A stretch of DNA of 64,000 bases from Trujillonella endophytica. Its GTDB lineage: Bacteria > Actinomycetota > Actinomycetes > Mycobacteriales > Geodermatophilaceae. Below, one piece after another: positions 46,645 through 55,037 of this stretch. Within the stretch, counting starts at the first letter, position 1; every line of letters starts with the position of its first letter. Where the stretch lies: the NCBI RefSeq assembly GCF_900110555.1, contig NZ_FOEE01000007.1, positions 186,001 to 250,000 of the forward strand, in the 5' to 3' direction. Both the position numbers and the translations under genes were made by a program. Under the pieces are notes generated by a model. That model ran no database searches. It was not told where the DNA came from and saw only the letters and a list, made by a program, of their open reading frames with translations.

Positions 46645-47388
46645 TCAGCCCCCGGCGCCGGGCGGCGGGACCGGCGGCGGCGGGGCCTCGGCGGGCACCG
46701 GGACGCCGCGCAGCGTCCCGGTCCCGTCCGGGGCGAGGACGAGGTGACCGGCGGTCCCGGCGGGGACGAGCCCCGCCGCCGCCGCGGCCTCCGCCAGCGC
46801 GGCCGGCGTGCCCGCGGCGATCACCTGCTGCTCCAGCCGCTCGAGCCGCTGGACGCGCTCGACGTTCTCCGCGCGCTGCTCGGTGGCGTTCAGCGAGTTC
46901 ACCGCGATCGCCGTGTTGAGGAACAGCAGGGCCAGCGTCGTGCCCAGCAGCAGGCCCACGATCAGGAGCACGAACGGGGCGCGGCGCCCGGTGCCCGCGC
47001 CCACCACCGACCGGCGGCGCGGCTCGGCCACGACGGGTGCCGGCGCCTCGCGCGGGACCGGGCGCGAGGGGCGGGTGCGCAGCGCACCGGCCCGCACGGG
47101 GGCGGTGTGCGCGCGCCCCCGGACCGGGGCCACCGCCGGCCGCGGGCCGGTGGCCGGCCGCGGCGCGGGGGTGGCGGGGGTGGCGGCCTCGGGGGTGGGC
47201 CGGGGCGCCGCGGGGCGGGCGGCGGCCGCGCGGGGCGTACCGCTGCGGGGCGTGCCGGAGCGGGGCGTGCCCGAGCGGGGCGTGCCGGTGCGGGGCGTGC
47301 CGGTGCGCGGTGCCGGGCGCGCCGCCCGCGGGCTGCCGGAACGGGCGCCGTCGTCCTCGGGCCGGGGCGCCCGTGCCGCCGCGCTCAT
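46645..47388 (-). CDS. ftsL: FtsL-like septum protein with N-terminal GTPR repeats
   Basis: A 247-residue bitopic protein between rsmH and ftsI, the position of ftsL. The long cytoplasmic N-terminus starts with five tandem [10 protein letters not shown] units and continues Ala/Pro/Arg-rich to about residue 130. A single helix ([20 protein letters not shown]) follows, then a short coiled coil ([23 protein letters not shown]) and a Pro-rich tail. The layout matches actinobacterial FtsL, but the sequence is poorly conserved, so the call depends on context. ATG 47388 overlaps rsmH by 4 nt. Confidence 0.85.
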   Translation of the reverse strand: MSAAARAPRPEDDGARSGSPRAARPAPRTGTPRTGTPRSGTPRSGTPRSGTPRAAAARPAAPRPTPEAATPATPAPRPATGPRPAVAPVRGRAHTAPVRAGALRTRPSRPVPREAPAPVVAEPRRRSVVGAGTGRRAPFVLLIVGLLLGTTLALLFLNTAIAVNSLNATEQRAENVERVQRLERLEQQVIAAGTPAALAEAAAAAGLVPAGTAGHLVLAPDGTGTLRGVPVPAEAPPPPVPPPGAGG

Positions 47389-48347
47389 GCCGCCCGCCGG
47401 ACCCGCTCGGCCGCGCGGACGCGCGCCGAGGCCGACCGCGGGTTGGCCGCCACCTCGGCGTCCGACGGCGCCTCGCCGCCGCGCGTGACCAGCCGCAGGA
47501 CGGGGGCCAGCTCGGGCACGGGCACCGGGAACTCGGGCGGGGTCCGGTCGGCGGCGCCGGCGGCCAGCACCTGCTTGACGATCCGGTCCTCGAGGGAGTG
47601 GAACGTGATGACGACGACGCGACCGCCCACGGCCAGCGCGTCCAGGGCGGCCGGGAGCGCGCGCTCGAGCACGCCGAGCTCGTCGTTGACCTCGATGCGC
47701 AGCGCCTGGAAGGTCCGCTTGGCGGGGTGGCCCCCGGTGCGCCGCGTGGCCGCCGGGATGGCGGAGCGCACGAGCTCGGCCAGCCGGGCGGTCCGCGTGA
47801 AGGGCTCGCGGCGGCGCTCCCGCTCGATGGCCGAGGCGATCCGGCCGGCGAAGCGCTCCTCGCCGTAGACCCGCAGCACGCGGGCGAGCTCGCCGGCGCT
47901 GTAGGTGTTCACCACGTCGGCGGCGGTGCGGCCGACGGTGGGGTCCATGCGCATGTCGAGGGGGGCGTCGGCGGAGTAGCTGAACCCGCGGTCGGGGCGG
48001 TCCAGCTGCAGGGAGGAGACGCCGAGGTCGAACAGGATGCCCTGGACCTCGTCGATCCCGAGGGAGTCGAGCACCTGCGGCAGCTCGTCGAAGACGGCCG
48101 GCACGAGGGTGGCGCGGTCGGCGTGACCGGCGGCGGCGATCCGGCGGGCGGCCTCCGCGCGGGCGTCGGGGTCGCGGTCCAGGCCGATCAGGCGGAGCCC
48201 CGGATGGGCGTCGAGCATCGCGAGGGAGTGACCGGCGAGCCCGAGCGTGGCGTCGACGAGCACGGCCCCGGGGGCGGCGCAGGCGGGAGCGAGCAGCTCG
48301 GTCACGCGCTCGAGGAGCACGGGGACGTGCACCGCGCTGCTGCTCAT
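47385..48347 (-). CDS. rsmH: 16S rRNA (cytosine1402-N4)-methyltransferase RsmH
   Basis: A 320-residue SAM methyltransferase (MraW). [15 protein letters not shown] is the family start, [19 protein letters not shown] the SAM loop, [22 protein letters not shown] and [22 protein letters not shown] are signatures. It methylates C1402 of 16S rRNA. It is separated from mraZ by a 369-nt gap with hairpins, unusually long for these two genes. Confidence 0.97.
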   Translation of the reverse strand: MSSSAVHVPVLLERVTELLAPACAAPGAVLVDATLGLAGHSLAMLDAHPGLRLIGLDRDPDARAEAARRIAAAGHADRATLVPAVFDELPQVLDSLGIDEVQGILFDLGVSSLQLDRPDRGFSYSADAPLDMRMDPTVGRTAADVVNTYSAGELARVLRVYGEERFAGRIASAIERERRREPFTRTARLAELVRSAIPAATRRTGGHPAKRTFQALRIEVNDELGVLERALPAALDALAVGGRVVVITFHSLEDRIVKQVLAAGAADRTPPEFPVPVPELAPVLRLVTRGGEAPSDAEVAANPRSASARVRAAERVRRAA

Positions 48348-48506
48348 CGTCGACTGCTCCTCGAACGGGTCGTGTGCGGGCTCGTCCCATGGTGGCGCGG
48401 AGCGCGGCGTCGGCGGGGTCAGCGGCCGGGCGGGTCGCGGATCGGCTGGTGCCGGTGGGGCCTGAGGTGCAGGGGGCGGTCTCGGGCGCCCCGCGGAGCG
48501 TTCGCC

Positions 48507-48703
48507 TGGCGCCGGGGAAGTGCGTCAGGAGGGGCTCCGCGGGGGCGCCGGAGTCCGCCGGGGTCCGGCCGGGGCCGGATCGCGACGTGCCGAGGGAAGT
48601 CGGCGGGCTCCGCGGGAGGACCGAGTCGCGGGGAAGGCGACTCGGGCCGGGCCGGTCGAGCCGCAGGGAAGACGGCTCGGTCGGGGGGTGCGGAGGAAGT
48701 CGC
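48507..48703 (-). other. Array of hairpins with CTTCCC loops in the mraZ-rsmH gap
   Basis: In the 369-nt mraZ-rsmH gap the + strand repeats GGGAAG five times (48515, 48594, 48631, 48666, and GGAAG at 48695), each inside a small inverted repeat. The best on the minus-strand transcript are 48621-48645 (9-bp stem, loop CTTCCCC), 48657-48679 (7-bp stem) and 48589-48604 (5-bp stem, loop CTTCCC). Those at 48507-48527 and 48690-48703 are imperfect. The rest of the gap shows no coding signal. Confidence 0.7.
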
Positions 48704-48716
48704 TGGGCGGTGCGGC

Positions 48717-49151
48717 TCAGGACAGGGTCGGCATCCCCTCGCTCTCCATCGCGGCGTAGGCGGCTTCCTGCTCGGCCACGTAGGAGTCCCACATGGCGGC
48801 GTCCCAGATCTCGAACCGGGTGTCGACGCCGACGACGACGACGTCCCGGTCCAGGCCGGCGTACTCGCGCAGGCTCGCCGGGATGGTGATGCGGCCGGTC
48901 TTGTCGGGCTCGACCTCGACCATCGAGCCGAAGCTCATGCGGGCCCGCATGCGGGCCTCGGCGGTGTCGGACGGCGCCATGGCGGCGGCGGTGCGGCTCT
49001 GCTCGGCGACCCGGGCCATGGTGAGGCCGTAGACGCAGCGCTCCTGGCCCTTCTTGATCACCATGCCGTCGCCCACGAGGTCGCGGAAGCGGACGGGGAG
49101 CGCGAGCCGGCCCTTCTCGTCGAGGCGCAACGGGTAGCTGCCGACGAACAC
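48717..49151 (-). CDS. mraZ: MraZ transcriptional regulator of the dcw cluster
   Basis: A 144-residue AbrB-fold DNA-binding protein with two MraZ repeats: MFVGSYPLRLDEKGRLALPVRF and PDKTGRITIPASLREYAGL, each with the DEKGR/DKTGR motif. It binds decamer repeats upstream of its own promoter and represses the division cluster. GTG 49151 begins the gene. The putative operator, five CCCAC-type repeats at exact 10-bp spacing, is at 49216-49260. Confidence 0.97.
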   Translation of the reverse strand: MFVGSYPLRLDEKGRLALPVRFRDLVGDGMVIKKGQERCVYGLTMARVAEQSRTAAAMAPSDTAEARMRARMSFGSMVEVEPDKTGRITIPASLREYAGLDRDVVVVGVDTRFEIWDAAMWDSYVAEQEAAYAAMESEGMPTLS

Positions 49152-49215
49152 CGGACCACCTCCCCCATGTCGTCCTCCCTGACTTCCCGCGGGGACCCGG
49201 GACGGGCCCTACCTC

Positions 49216-49260
49216 CCCACCGGGCCACACAGTAACCCACTGGCCCCCACTGGACACCAC
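49216..49260 (-). promoter_or_regulatory. MraZ operator: five decamer repeats
   Basis: Read on the minus strand, GTGGG-type pentamers occur every 10 bp: GTGGT (49260), GTGGG (49250), GTGGG (49240), GTGTG (49230) and GTGGG (49220). E. coli MraZ binds TGGGN direct repeats with 5-nt spacers, the same 10-bp period. The block lies 65-109 nt before the mraZ start. A sixth GTGGG at 49291-49287 is out of register by 1 bp. Confidence 0.85.
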
Positions 49261-49431
49261 CTGACGCCATGTCGTGACCGCTTTCCCCCACCGGTCCCCG
49301 TGCAGGTCACCGGCCCGGCGCACGGTGCTGGCCGCCCGGACCCGGGGACGCCGCCGCGGCCGCCCGGGCCCCCTCTGCCGGGCCCCCGATCCGGCCGGAT
49401 CGGGCCCGGTGGAGCCCCGGAGGGCCGCCGC

Positions 49432-49504
49432 GGGGGCGGGGTGGGGGCGGGTGGGGGCGACCGTGGGGCGCGGTGGGGCCGGAGGTGGGGCGCGGTGGGG
49501 CCGG
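49432..49504 (+). repeat. G-run tract and 20-bp repeat upstream of moxR
   Basis: Five G-runs of 5, 4, 5, 3 and 5 bases are separated by single C or T bases (49432-49457), an ideal G-quadruplex pattern on the + strand. A 20-bp unit starting GTGGGGCGCGGTGGGG follows, repeated at 49463 and 49485. The rest of the 486-nt gap between mraZ and moxR holds the MraZ operator and presumably the moxR promoter; no ORF is supported. Confidence 0.8.
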
Positions 49505-49637
49505 GGCGCGATTCCCGGGCGGAGGCGCTCCCCTACCGCGACCCTCCGCCGGCGTGCGGGCAGCACCGAGGATGCGGGGCCCGGGCCGCCGCGTCCGGGA
49601 CCGGCCGCAGGTGGCCTCCGCCACGTACCGTGAGCCG

Positions 49638-50606
49638 GTGACCGACGTGTACCGGCCCGTCCCCGCGGTCGACGTCGCCGCCACCGGCGCCCGGATCGCC
49701 GCCGCCATGGAGCGCGTCGTGCGCGGCAAGAGCGACCTCGTCCGGCTGTCCCTGGTGGTGCTGCTGGCCGAGGGCCACCTACTGGTGGAGGACGTCCCCG
49801 GCGTCGGCAAGACGACGCTGGCCAAGGCGCTGGCCGGATCGATCGACGCCAGCGTGCGCCGCATCCAGTTCACCCCCGACCTGCTGCCGAGCGACGTGAC
49901 CGGCGTGGCGGTGTACGACCAGGAGTCCCGCGAGTTCGAGTTCAAGCCGGGGGCGGTGTTCGCCAACGTCGTCGTCGCCGACGAGATCAACCGCGCCTCG
50001 CCCAAGACCCAGTCGGCGCTGCTGGAGTGCATGGAGGAGCGGCAGGTCACCGTCGACGGCGTCAGCTACGAGCTGGCGCGGCCGTTCATGGTCGTGGCCA
50101 CCCAGAACCCGATCGAGATGGAGGGCACCTATCCCCTCCCCGAGGCCCAGCGCGACCGCTTCACCGCGCGGGTGTCGATGGGCTACCCCGACCGGGACGC
50201 CGAGCTGGCCATGCTGGACGACCAGACCGGCATCGACCCGCTGAGCACGCTGCGGCCGGTCGCCGACGCGGCCGCCATCCGCGACCTGGTCGCCGCGGTC
50301 GGCGAGCTGCACGTGTCCGAGGCGGTCCGCCGCTACGTCGTCGCCCTCGTCGAGGCGACCCGGCGCGCACCGGAGCTGCGACTGGGCGCCTCACCGCGCG
50401 CGGGCCTGCAGCTGCTGCGCACCGCCCGGGCCGCCGCGGCGCTGGCCGGCCGCGACCACGTGCTGCCCGACGACGTCCAGGCGATGGCCGTGCCGGTGCT
50501 CGCCCACCGGCTGCTGCTGTCCGCGGACTCGGCGGCCGCCCGGCGCACCGGCGAGCAGGTGGTCACCGGTCTGCTGCGCACCACCCCCGTGCCCCGCGGG
50601 CGCTGA
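49638..50606 (+). CDS. MoxR-family AAA+ ATPase
   Basis: A 322-residue AAA+ chaperone-like ATPase. Walker A is EDVPGVGKTTLAKAL, Walker B VVVADEINRASPKTQSALLE, sensor 1 MVVATQNPIEMEGTYPLPEAQ and sensor 2 near GASPRAGLQLLRTA. MoxR proteins act with DUF58/VWA partners in complex maturation and stress response. GTG 49638 is chosen. Next comes a DUF58 gene 2 nt after its stop and then a transglutaminase, the usual three-gene set. Confidence 0.95.
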   Translation: MTDVYRPVPAVDVAATGARIAAAMERVVRGKSDLVRLSLVVLLAEGHLLVEDVPGVGKTTLAKALAGSIDASVRRIQFTPDLLPSDVTGVAVYDQESREFEFKPGAVFANVVVADEINRASPKTQSALLECMEERQVTVDGVSYELARPFMVVATQNPIEMEGTYPLPEAQRDRFTARVSMGYPDRDAELAMLDDQTGIDPLSTLRPVADAAAIRDLVAAVGELHVSEAVRRYVVALVEATRRAPELRLGASPRAGLQLLRTARAAAALAGRDHVLPDDVQAMAVPVLAHRLLLSADSAAARRTGEQVVTGLLRTTPVPRGR

Positions 50607-50608
50607 CC

Positions 50609-51946
50609 GTGGCGCGCGGGCCGGTCGGTGCGGCGCTGGCCTCGCTGACCGTCCGCGGGCGATGCATGGTCGCCGTCGGGCTGACCCTGCTGGGGCTGGG
50701 CGCGCTGCTCGGTGAGCTGCCGCTGCTCCAGGTCGCCGTCTTCGTCCTGGCCCTGCCGCTGCTGTCCGCGCTGGGGGTGGCCCGGCGGCGGTTCCGGCTG
50801 TCCACCCGCCGCACGGTGACGCCGACCCGGGTGCCGCGCGGCGGCACGGCCGACGTCCTCCTCGAGGTCACCAACGCCGACCGGCGGGCGGGCGGGCTGT
50901 GGCTGCTGACGGAGCCGCTGCCGGTCGAGCTCGGCCCCGAGCCGACGTACGTGCTGGAGCGGCTGGCCGCCGGCACCACCGCGGCGCTGCACTACCGGGC
51001 CTCGGGCTCCCGGCGGGGCCGCTACCGGCTCGGGCCGCTGCGGCTGCGGCTGGTCGACCCCTTCGGGCTGGTGACGCGTTCGGTGACCGGCACCGACGCC
51101 GCGGAGCTGCTCGTGGTGCCGCGCGTGCGGCCACTGGCGGCGGCCGGGCCGGCGGCCGGGGTCGGCGGCAACGGCGAGGGGGCCCGGCGCTCGATCGCCG
51201 TCCACGGCGAGGACGACGTCAGCACCCGCGCCTACCGGCACGGCGACGACCTGCGGAAGGTGCACTGGCGGGCGACGGCGCGCACCGGCGAGCTGATGGT
51301 CCGGCTGGAGGAGCGCCCGTGGCGCTCCTCGGCCACCCTGCTGCTGGACACCCGCGCCCGGGCCCACCTGATCGCCCCCTCCGGCACGCCGGCGGCCGCC
51401 GCCGGGGAGGGGCCGGGCGACAGCCTGGAGTGGCTGGTCGAGGCCGCGGCCTGCATCGGCACCGCCCTCACCGCCCGGGGCGCGGCGCTGCGGGTGCTCA
51501 CCGACGCCGGCGAGCTCCCCGCCACCGATCCCCGCCGCGGGCTGGCCGCCGACGAGCTCCTCGACCGCCTCGCCGTCCTCCAGCCCTCGCGGCGCGCCGA
51601 CCTGTCCGGCCTGGCCGAGCTCACCGCCCGGGCCGGCGGCGACGGCCCCGTGGTGGCCCTGCTCGGTGCCGTCGGCGCCGCGGACGTCGCCCCGCTCACC
51701 CGGGCCCGTACCGGCCCGGGGGCCGGCCTGGCCGTGCTCGTGGACGTCGGCGGGTACGCCGCCACGACCGGCGGCGCGCGGGCCCGCCGCTCCTCCTCCG
51801 AGGCCGCCCGCTCGGCTCTCGCCCAGCAGCGGGAGGAGGCCGTCGTCCTCCTGCGCGACGCCGGCTGGCGGGTGGTCGTCGCCCGGGCCGGGGCGCCCGT
51901 GGAGGAGGCGTGGGCGGCGCTCACGTCGACCGGGGTCCCGGCGTGA
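50609..51946 (+). CDS. DUF58 domain-containing protein
   Basis: 445 residues. Two N-terminal hydrophobic helices (MVAVGLTLLGLGALLG and LLQVAVFVLALPLLSALG) are followed by a beta-rich region and the DUF58 motif GEDDVSTRAYRHGDDLRKVHWRATARTGELMVRLEE, then a VWA-like C-terminal half. Family partners of MoxR are probably co-chaperones. It starts at GTG 50609 and its stop overlaps the next gene's GTG by 4 nt (51943-51946). Confidence 0.93.
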   Translation: MARGPVGAALASLTVRGRCMVAVGLTLLGLGALLGELPLLQVAVFVLALPLLSALGVARRRFRLSTRRTVTPTRVPRGGTADVLLEVTNADRRAGGLWLLTEPLPVELGPEPTYVLERLAAGTTAALHYRASGSRRGRYRLGPLRLRLVDPFGLVTRSVTGTDAAELLVVPRVRPLAAAGPAAGVGGNGEGARRSIAVHGEDDVSTRAYRHGDDLRKVHWRATARTGELMVRLEERPWRSSATLLLDTRARAHLIAPSGTPAAAAGEGPGDSLEWLVEAAACIGTALTARGAALRVLTDAGELPATDPRRGLAADELLDRLAVLQPSRRADLSGLAELTARAGGDGPVVALLGAVGAADVAPLTRARTGPGAGLAVLVDVGGYAATTGGARARRSSSEAARSALAQQREEAVVLLRDAGWRVVVARAGAPVEEAWAALTSTGVPA

Positions 51947-54366
51947 GCGCGCCGTCGCCGGCCGCCGCGACGGTCCGGCAGGACGCCGGGACGACGCTGG
52001 CCGCCGCAGGGGCCACCGCGCTCGGGGCGGGCGCGCTGGCGCCGGTGTTCACCGACGACCGCTGGCTGCCCGGGGTCCTGGCCGCGGTGGCGGCGGTGTC
52101 CCTGGCCGGGCTGGCCCTCCGGCTGGCCGGGCCGGCGCTGTGGGGCTGGGCCTCGGGCGGCCGGCCGCCGTCGTCCCGGTGGGCCGCGCTGGGCGTGCCG
52201 ATCGTGCCGATCGGTCAGCTCCTCGCGCTCGCCTGCGTCCTCACGGGCCTGTTCGCCCCGGAGCGCGCCGTGGCCCGGTGGGTGCCCACCCCGGAGAGCG
52301 TGGCCGACCTGGGCGCGGTCCTCGTCGACGGCAGCGCCCAGATCCGGGAGCAGTTCACCCCCGTCGTGGCGGTGTCCGGGCTGTGCGCGCTCACCGCGCT
52401 GATGATGGGCATCCTGGCGGTGGTCGTGGACCTCGTGGCGGTCGGCGGCCGGCAGCCGGCGCTGGCCGCCCTCGCCCTCCTCGTCGTGTTCTGCGTGCCG
52501 GTGAGCACCATCGACGGCGGCATCGGCCTGTGGCCCGTCGCGCTGCCGATGGCCGGACTGGTCCTGCTGCTCTGGGCCGACCAGCACCAGCGGCTGGCCT
52601 GGGCGCCCCGGCGGGCCGGGGGACCGCGCCGGGTGACCGGGGCCCTGACCGCCGTCCGCACCGGGCTGCTGGCCCTGGCCGCCGCGATGGTCCTGGGATC
52701 GCTGGTGCCCCGGCTCGGCGAGGGCGACTTCGCCGCGGCGTGGCCGTCGGGCTCGGACGGCCCGGGCGGCTCCTCGACGGGGACGTCGCTGGACCCCGCG
52801 GCCGCCCTGCAGGGCGAGCTCACCCGCGAGGACCCCATCGACCTGCTGCGGGTCCGGGCCTCGGCGCCCGATCCGGGGTACCTGCGGGCGGTCGCGCTGG
52901 ACGTCTACGACCCGGAGCTGGGCTGGACCCTGGGCGGGCTCGACGGCGGGCGCTCCCTGGCGCGGGCCGAGGTGCTGGCGCCGCTGCCCGACGGTGCCCC
53001 CGGCCGGGAGGTCGAGGCCACGGTCACGGTGCTCGGGCACGACGACCAGTTCCTGCCCGTGCTCGCCTCCCCCCTCGCCGTCAGCCTCGACGGCGCCGAG
53101 GACTGGCGGTTCGACTCCTTCTCGGCGACGGTCTTCGCGCCGGACGTCACCACCGAGGACGACCTCACCTACCTCACCACCGGGGTGGAACCGCGGCCCA
53201 CGCCCGAGCAGCTGGCCGGGGCGGGGCCGGTGTCCCCCGGCCGGCCGGAGGCCGCCCTCGGCGCCCCACCGCCGCTCGACCGCTCCGTGACCGATCTCGT
53301 GGCGGCGCTGACGGCGGACGCCGGCACCCCGGCCGAGGTGGTGCAGGCCGTCTACGGCTTCATGACCGACCCGGCGAACGGCTGGGAGTACAGCCTCGCC
53401 ACCGAGCCGGGGACCACCGGCGACGACCTGGCCGACTTCCTGATCAACCGCCGCGGGTACTGCGAGCAGTACGCGGGCGCGATGGCGGCGCTGGTCCGCG
53501 CGGCCGGGATACCCGCCCGGCTCGTCCTCGGCTACACGCCCGGCATCCCGCAGGCCGACGGCAGCCGGGTGGTCACCAGCAACGACGCGCACGCCTGGGT
53601 CGAGGTCTTCTTCGACGGCCTCGGCTGGCTGCCCTACGACCCGACGCCGATCGACGCCGACCGAGCGGTCACCCTGCCCTGGGCGCCGCGCCCGCCGGAC
53701 CTGGAGATGGACCCGCGGACCGACCTGCCGTCCGTGCCGCTCCCCGCGCCCGCTCCGGTGGTGCCCCCGGTCGACGCGGGGATCGGCGACGACGCCGCCG
53801 CCGCGGACGGGACGGGGACGCCGGATCGGCTGGCCACCACCCTGCGCGTGGCCGGCGGGGTGCTGCTCGCCGCCGCGCTGGTCGCGGCCCCGGCCGCCGT
53901 CCGGGTGCTGCAGCGGCGCCGGCGGCTGGCGGCCGGCAGCCCGGCCGCGGCGTGGGACGAGCTCGCCGCCACCGCCCGGGACCTGGGGCTGCCGTGGGAT
54001 CCGTGGTGGACCCCCCGCCAGGTCGCCGCCCGCCTGGGCGAGACGCTGCCCCGCACGCCGGCGGTCGGCCGGGGCCTGCACCGCTCCGGCGGGGGGCGCG
54101 ACGCCGACGCGCGCGCGGCGGTGGCCCGGCTGGCGGGCGCGGAGGAGTCGGCCAGCTACGCCCGGCCCGGGAGTGCCCCGGAGCCCGCGGACCTGGCGCA
54201 GGCGCTGCGCACGGCGCGCCGGGGGCTGCTGGCCGCCGCCGAGCCCCGGGTCCGGTTGCGGGCGCTGCTGTGGCCGGCGTCGGTGCCGGAGACGCTGCTG
54301 ACCGGCCGCGGTGTGCAGCGGCTGCGCCGGATCGGGGCCGGGCGCCGTCCCCGGACCGCGGCCTGA
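51943..54366 (+). CDS. TgpA-like membrane transglutaminase (DUF3488 and transglutaminase core)
   Basis: 807 residues. An N-terminal block of about six helices (DUF3488/TgpA_N, about 1-240) is followed by an external domain and the transglutaminase core, with Cys in NRRGYCEQYAGAMAALVRAAG, His in SNDAHAWVEVFFDG and Asp in WLPYDPTPID. One more helix (RVAGGVLLAAALVAAPAAV) and a cytoplasmic DUF4129-like tail follow. Such proteins work with MoxR and DUF58 partners and are needed for viability in some bacteria (TgpA). The substrate is unknown, perhaps cell-wall or exported protein amides. A terminator follows at 54372. Confidence 0.92.
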   Translation: MSAPSPAAATVRQDAGTTLAAAGATALGAGALAPVFTDDRWLPGVLAAVAAVSLAGLALRLAGPALWGWASGGRPPSSRWAALGVPIVPIGQLLALACVLTGLFAPERAVARWVPTPESVADLGAVLVDGSAQIREQFTPVVAVSGLCALTALMMGILAVVVDLVAVGGRQPALAALALLVVFCVPVSTIDGGIGLWPVALPMAGLVLLLWADQHQRLAWAPRRAGGPRRVTGALTAVRTGLLALAAAMVLGSLVPRLGEGDFAAAWPSGSDGPGGSSTGTSLDPAAALQGELTREDPIDLLRVRASAPDPGYLRAVALDVYDPELGWTLGGLDGGRSLARAEVLAPLPDGAPGREVEATVTVLGHDDQFLPVLASPLAVSLDGAEDWRFDSFSATVFAPDVTTEDDLTYLTTGVEPRPTPEQLAGAGPVSPGRPEAALGAPPPLDRSVTDLVAALTADAGTPAEVVQAVYGFMTDPANGWEYSLATEPGTTGDDLADFLINRRGYCEQYAGAMAALVRAAGIPARLVLGYTPGIPQADGSRVVTSNDAHAWVEVFFDGLGWLPYDPTPIDADRAVTLPWAPRPPDLEMDPRTDLPSVPLPAPAPVVPPVDAGIGDDAAAADGTGTPDRLATTLRVAGGVLLAAALVAAPAAVRVLQRRRRLAAGSPAAAWDELAATARDLGLPWDPWWTPRQVAARLGETLPRTPAVGRGLHRSGGGRDADARAAVARLAGAEESASYARPGSAPEPADLAQALRTARRGLLAAAEPRVRLRALLWPASVPETLLTGRGVQRLRRIGAGRRPRTAA

Positions 54367-54371
54367 GACGA

Positions 54372-54407
54372 CGGCAGCCGCCGTCCCCGCGGGGACGACG
54401 GCTGCCG
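54372..54407. terminator. Bidirectional hairpin terminator
   Basis: CGGCAGCCG (54372-54380) and CGTCCCC (54382-54388) pair with GGGGACG (54391-54397) and CGGCTGCCG (54399-54407), giving a 16-bp stem with one internal mismatch and a 2-nt tip. It lies between the convergent transglutaminase and DUF3040 stops and can serve both. Confidence 0.88.
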
Positions 54408-54420
54408 GGAGCCGGGCGGG

Positions 54421-54822
54421 CTACTGGTCGTAACGGCGGCGGAAGCGCTCTTCGAGCCGGTTCTTCAGCGGCGGACGGCGGGGCTTGCTGCCGCGACCGC
54501 CGCCGGCGGCCCCGCGGCCGCCGGGTGCAGCACCGGAGGTCTGCTCGGGGGCGCCGGTGGCCGATCGGTAGTTGAGGACGACGAGCGCCGCGCCGGCGAA
54601 CATCACCACGAAGCCCAGGAACCCGAGGACGACCAGCTTGGCCACCCCGCCGATCAGCAGGGCCAGCCCGACGAGCACCAGGAGCGCGCCGAGTTGCAGC
54701 TTGCGCCGGGCCTTGAGCCGACGGTCGCCGGTCCGTACGGAGGAGGCGAACTTGGGATCGTCGTCGACGAGGGCGCGCTCGATCTGCTCCAGCAGTCGCT
54801 GCTCGTGCTCGGAGAGCGGCAC
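54421..54822 (-). CDS. DUF3040 membrane protein
   Basis: A 133-residue actinobacterial protein starting VPLSEHEQRLLEQIERALVDDDPKFASSVR, the DUF3040 signature. Two helices (LGALLVLVGLALLIGGVA and VLGFLGFVVMFAGAALVVL) and a basic C-tail follow. GTG 54822 is preferred because GGAGG lies 5 nt upstream and the conserved SEHEQ motif begins there; ATG starts further out add little. The family is often near dinB and dcw genes in actinobacteria. Function unknown. Confidence 0.9.
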   Translation of the reverse strand: MPLSEHEQRLLEQIERALVDDDPKFASSVRTGDRRLKARRKLQLGALLVLVGLALLIGGVAKLVVLGFLGFVVMFAGAALVVLNYRSATGAPEQTSGAAPGGRGAAGGGRGSKPRRPPLKNRLEERFRRRYDQ

Positions 54823-55037
54823 CGGGACCTCCATGTGGGCGGAGCCATGGCCGTCGGAGGCTCCCGCCGACGGTGACACCGAGGATACGAGCCGATTGCG
54901 GGGCGCGAAAGGCGAGTCGTCCCCGACCCGCCGCCGAATCCCGCGAGATCACTCCCAGGGGTGCCCCGGGAGCCCGTCGGAGTCTCCACGACGGGTGCGG
55001 ACACTGCGACGGTGGGCCTCCGGGAGGGCTCGTGGCC

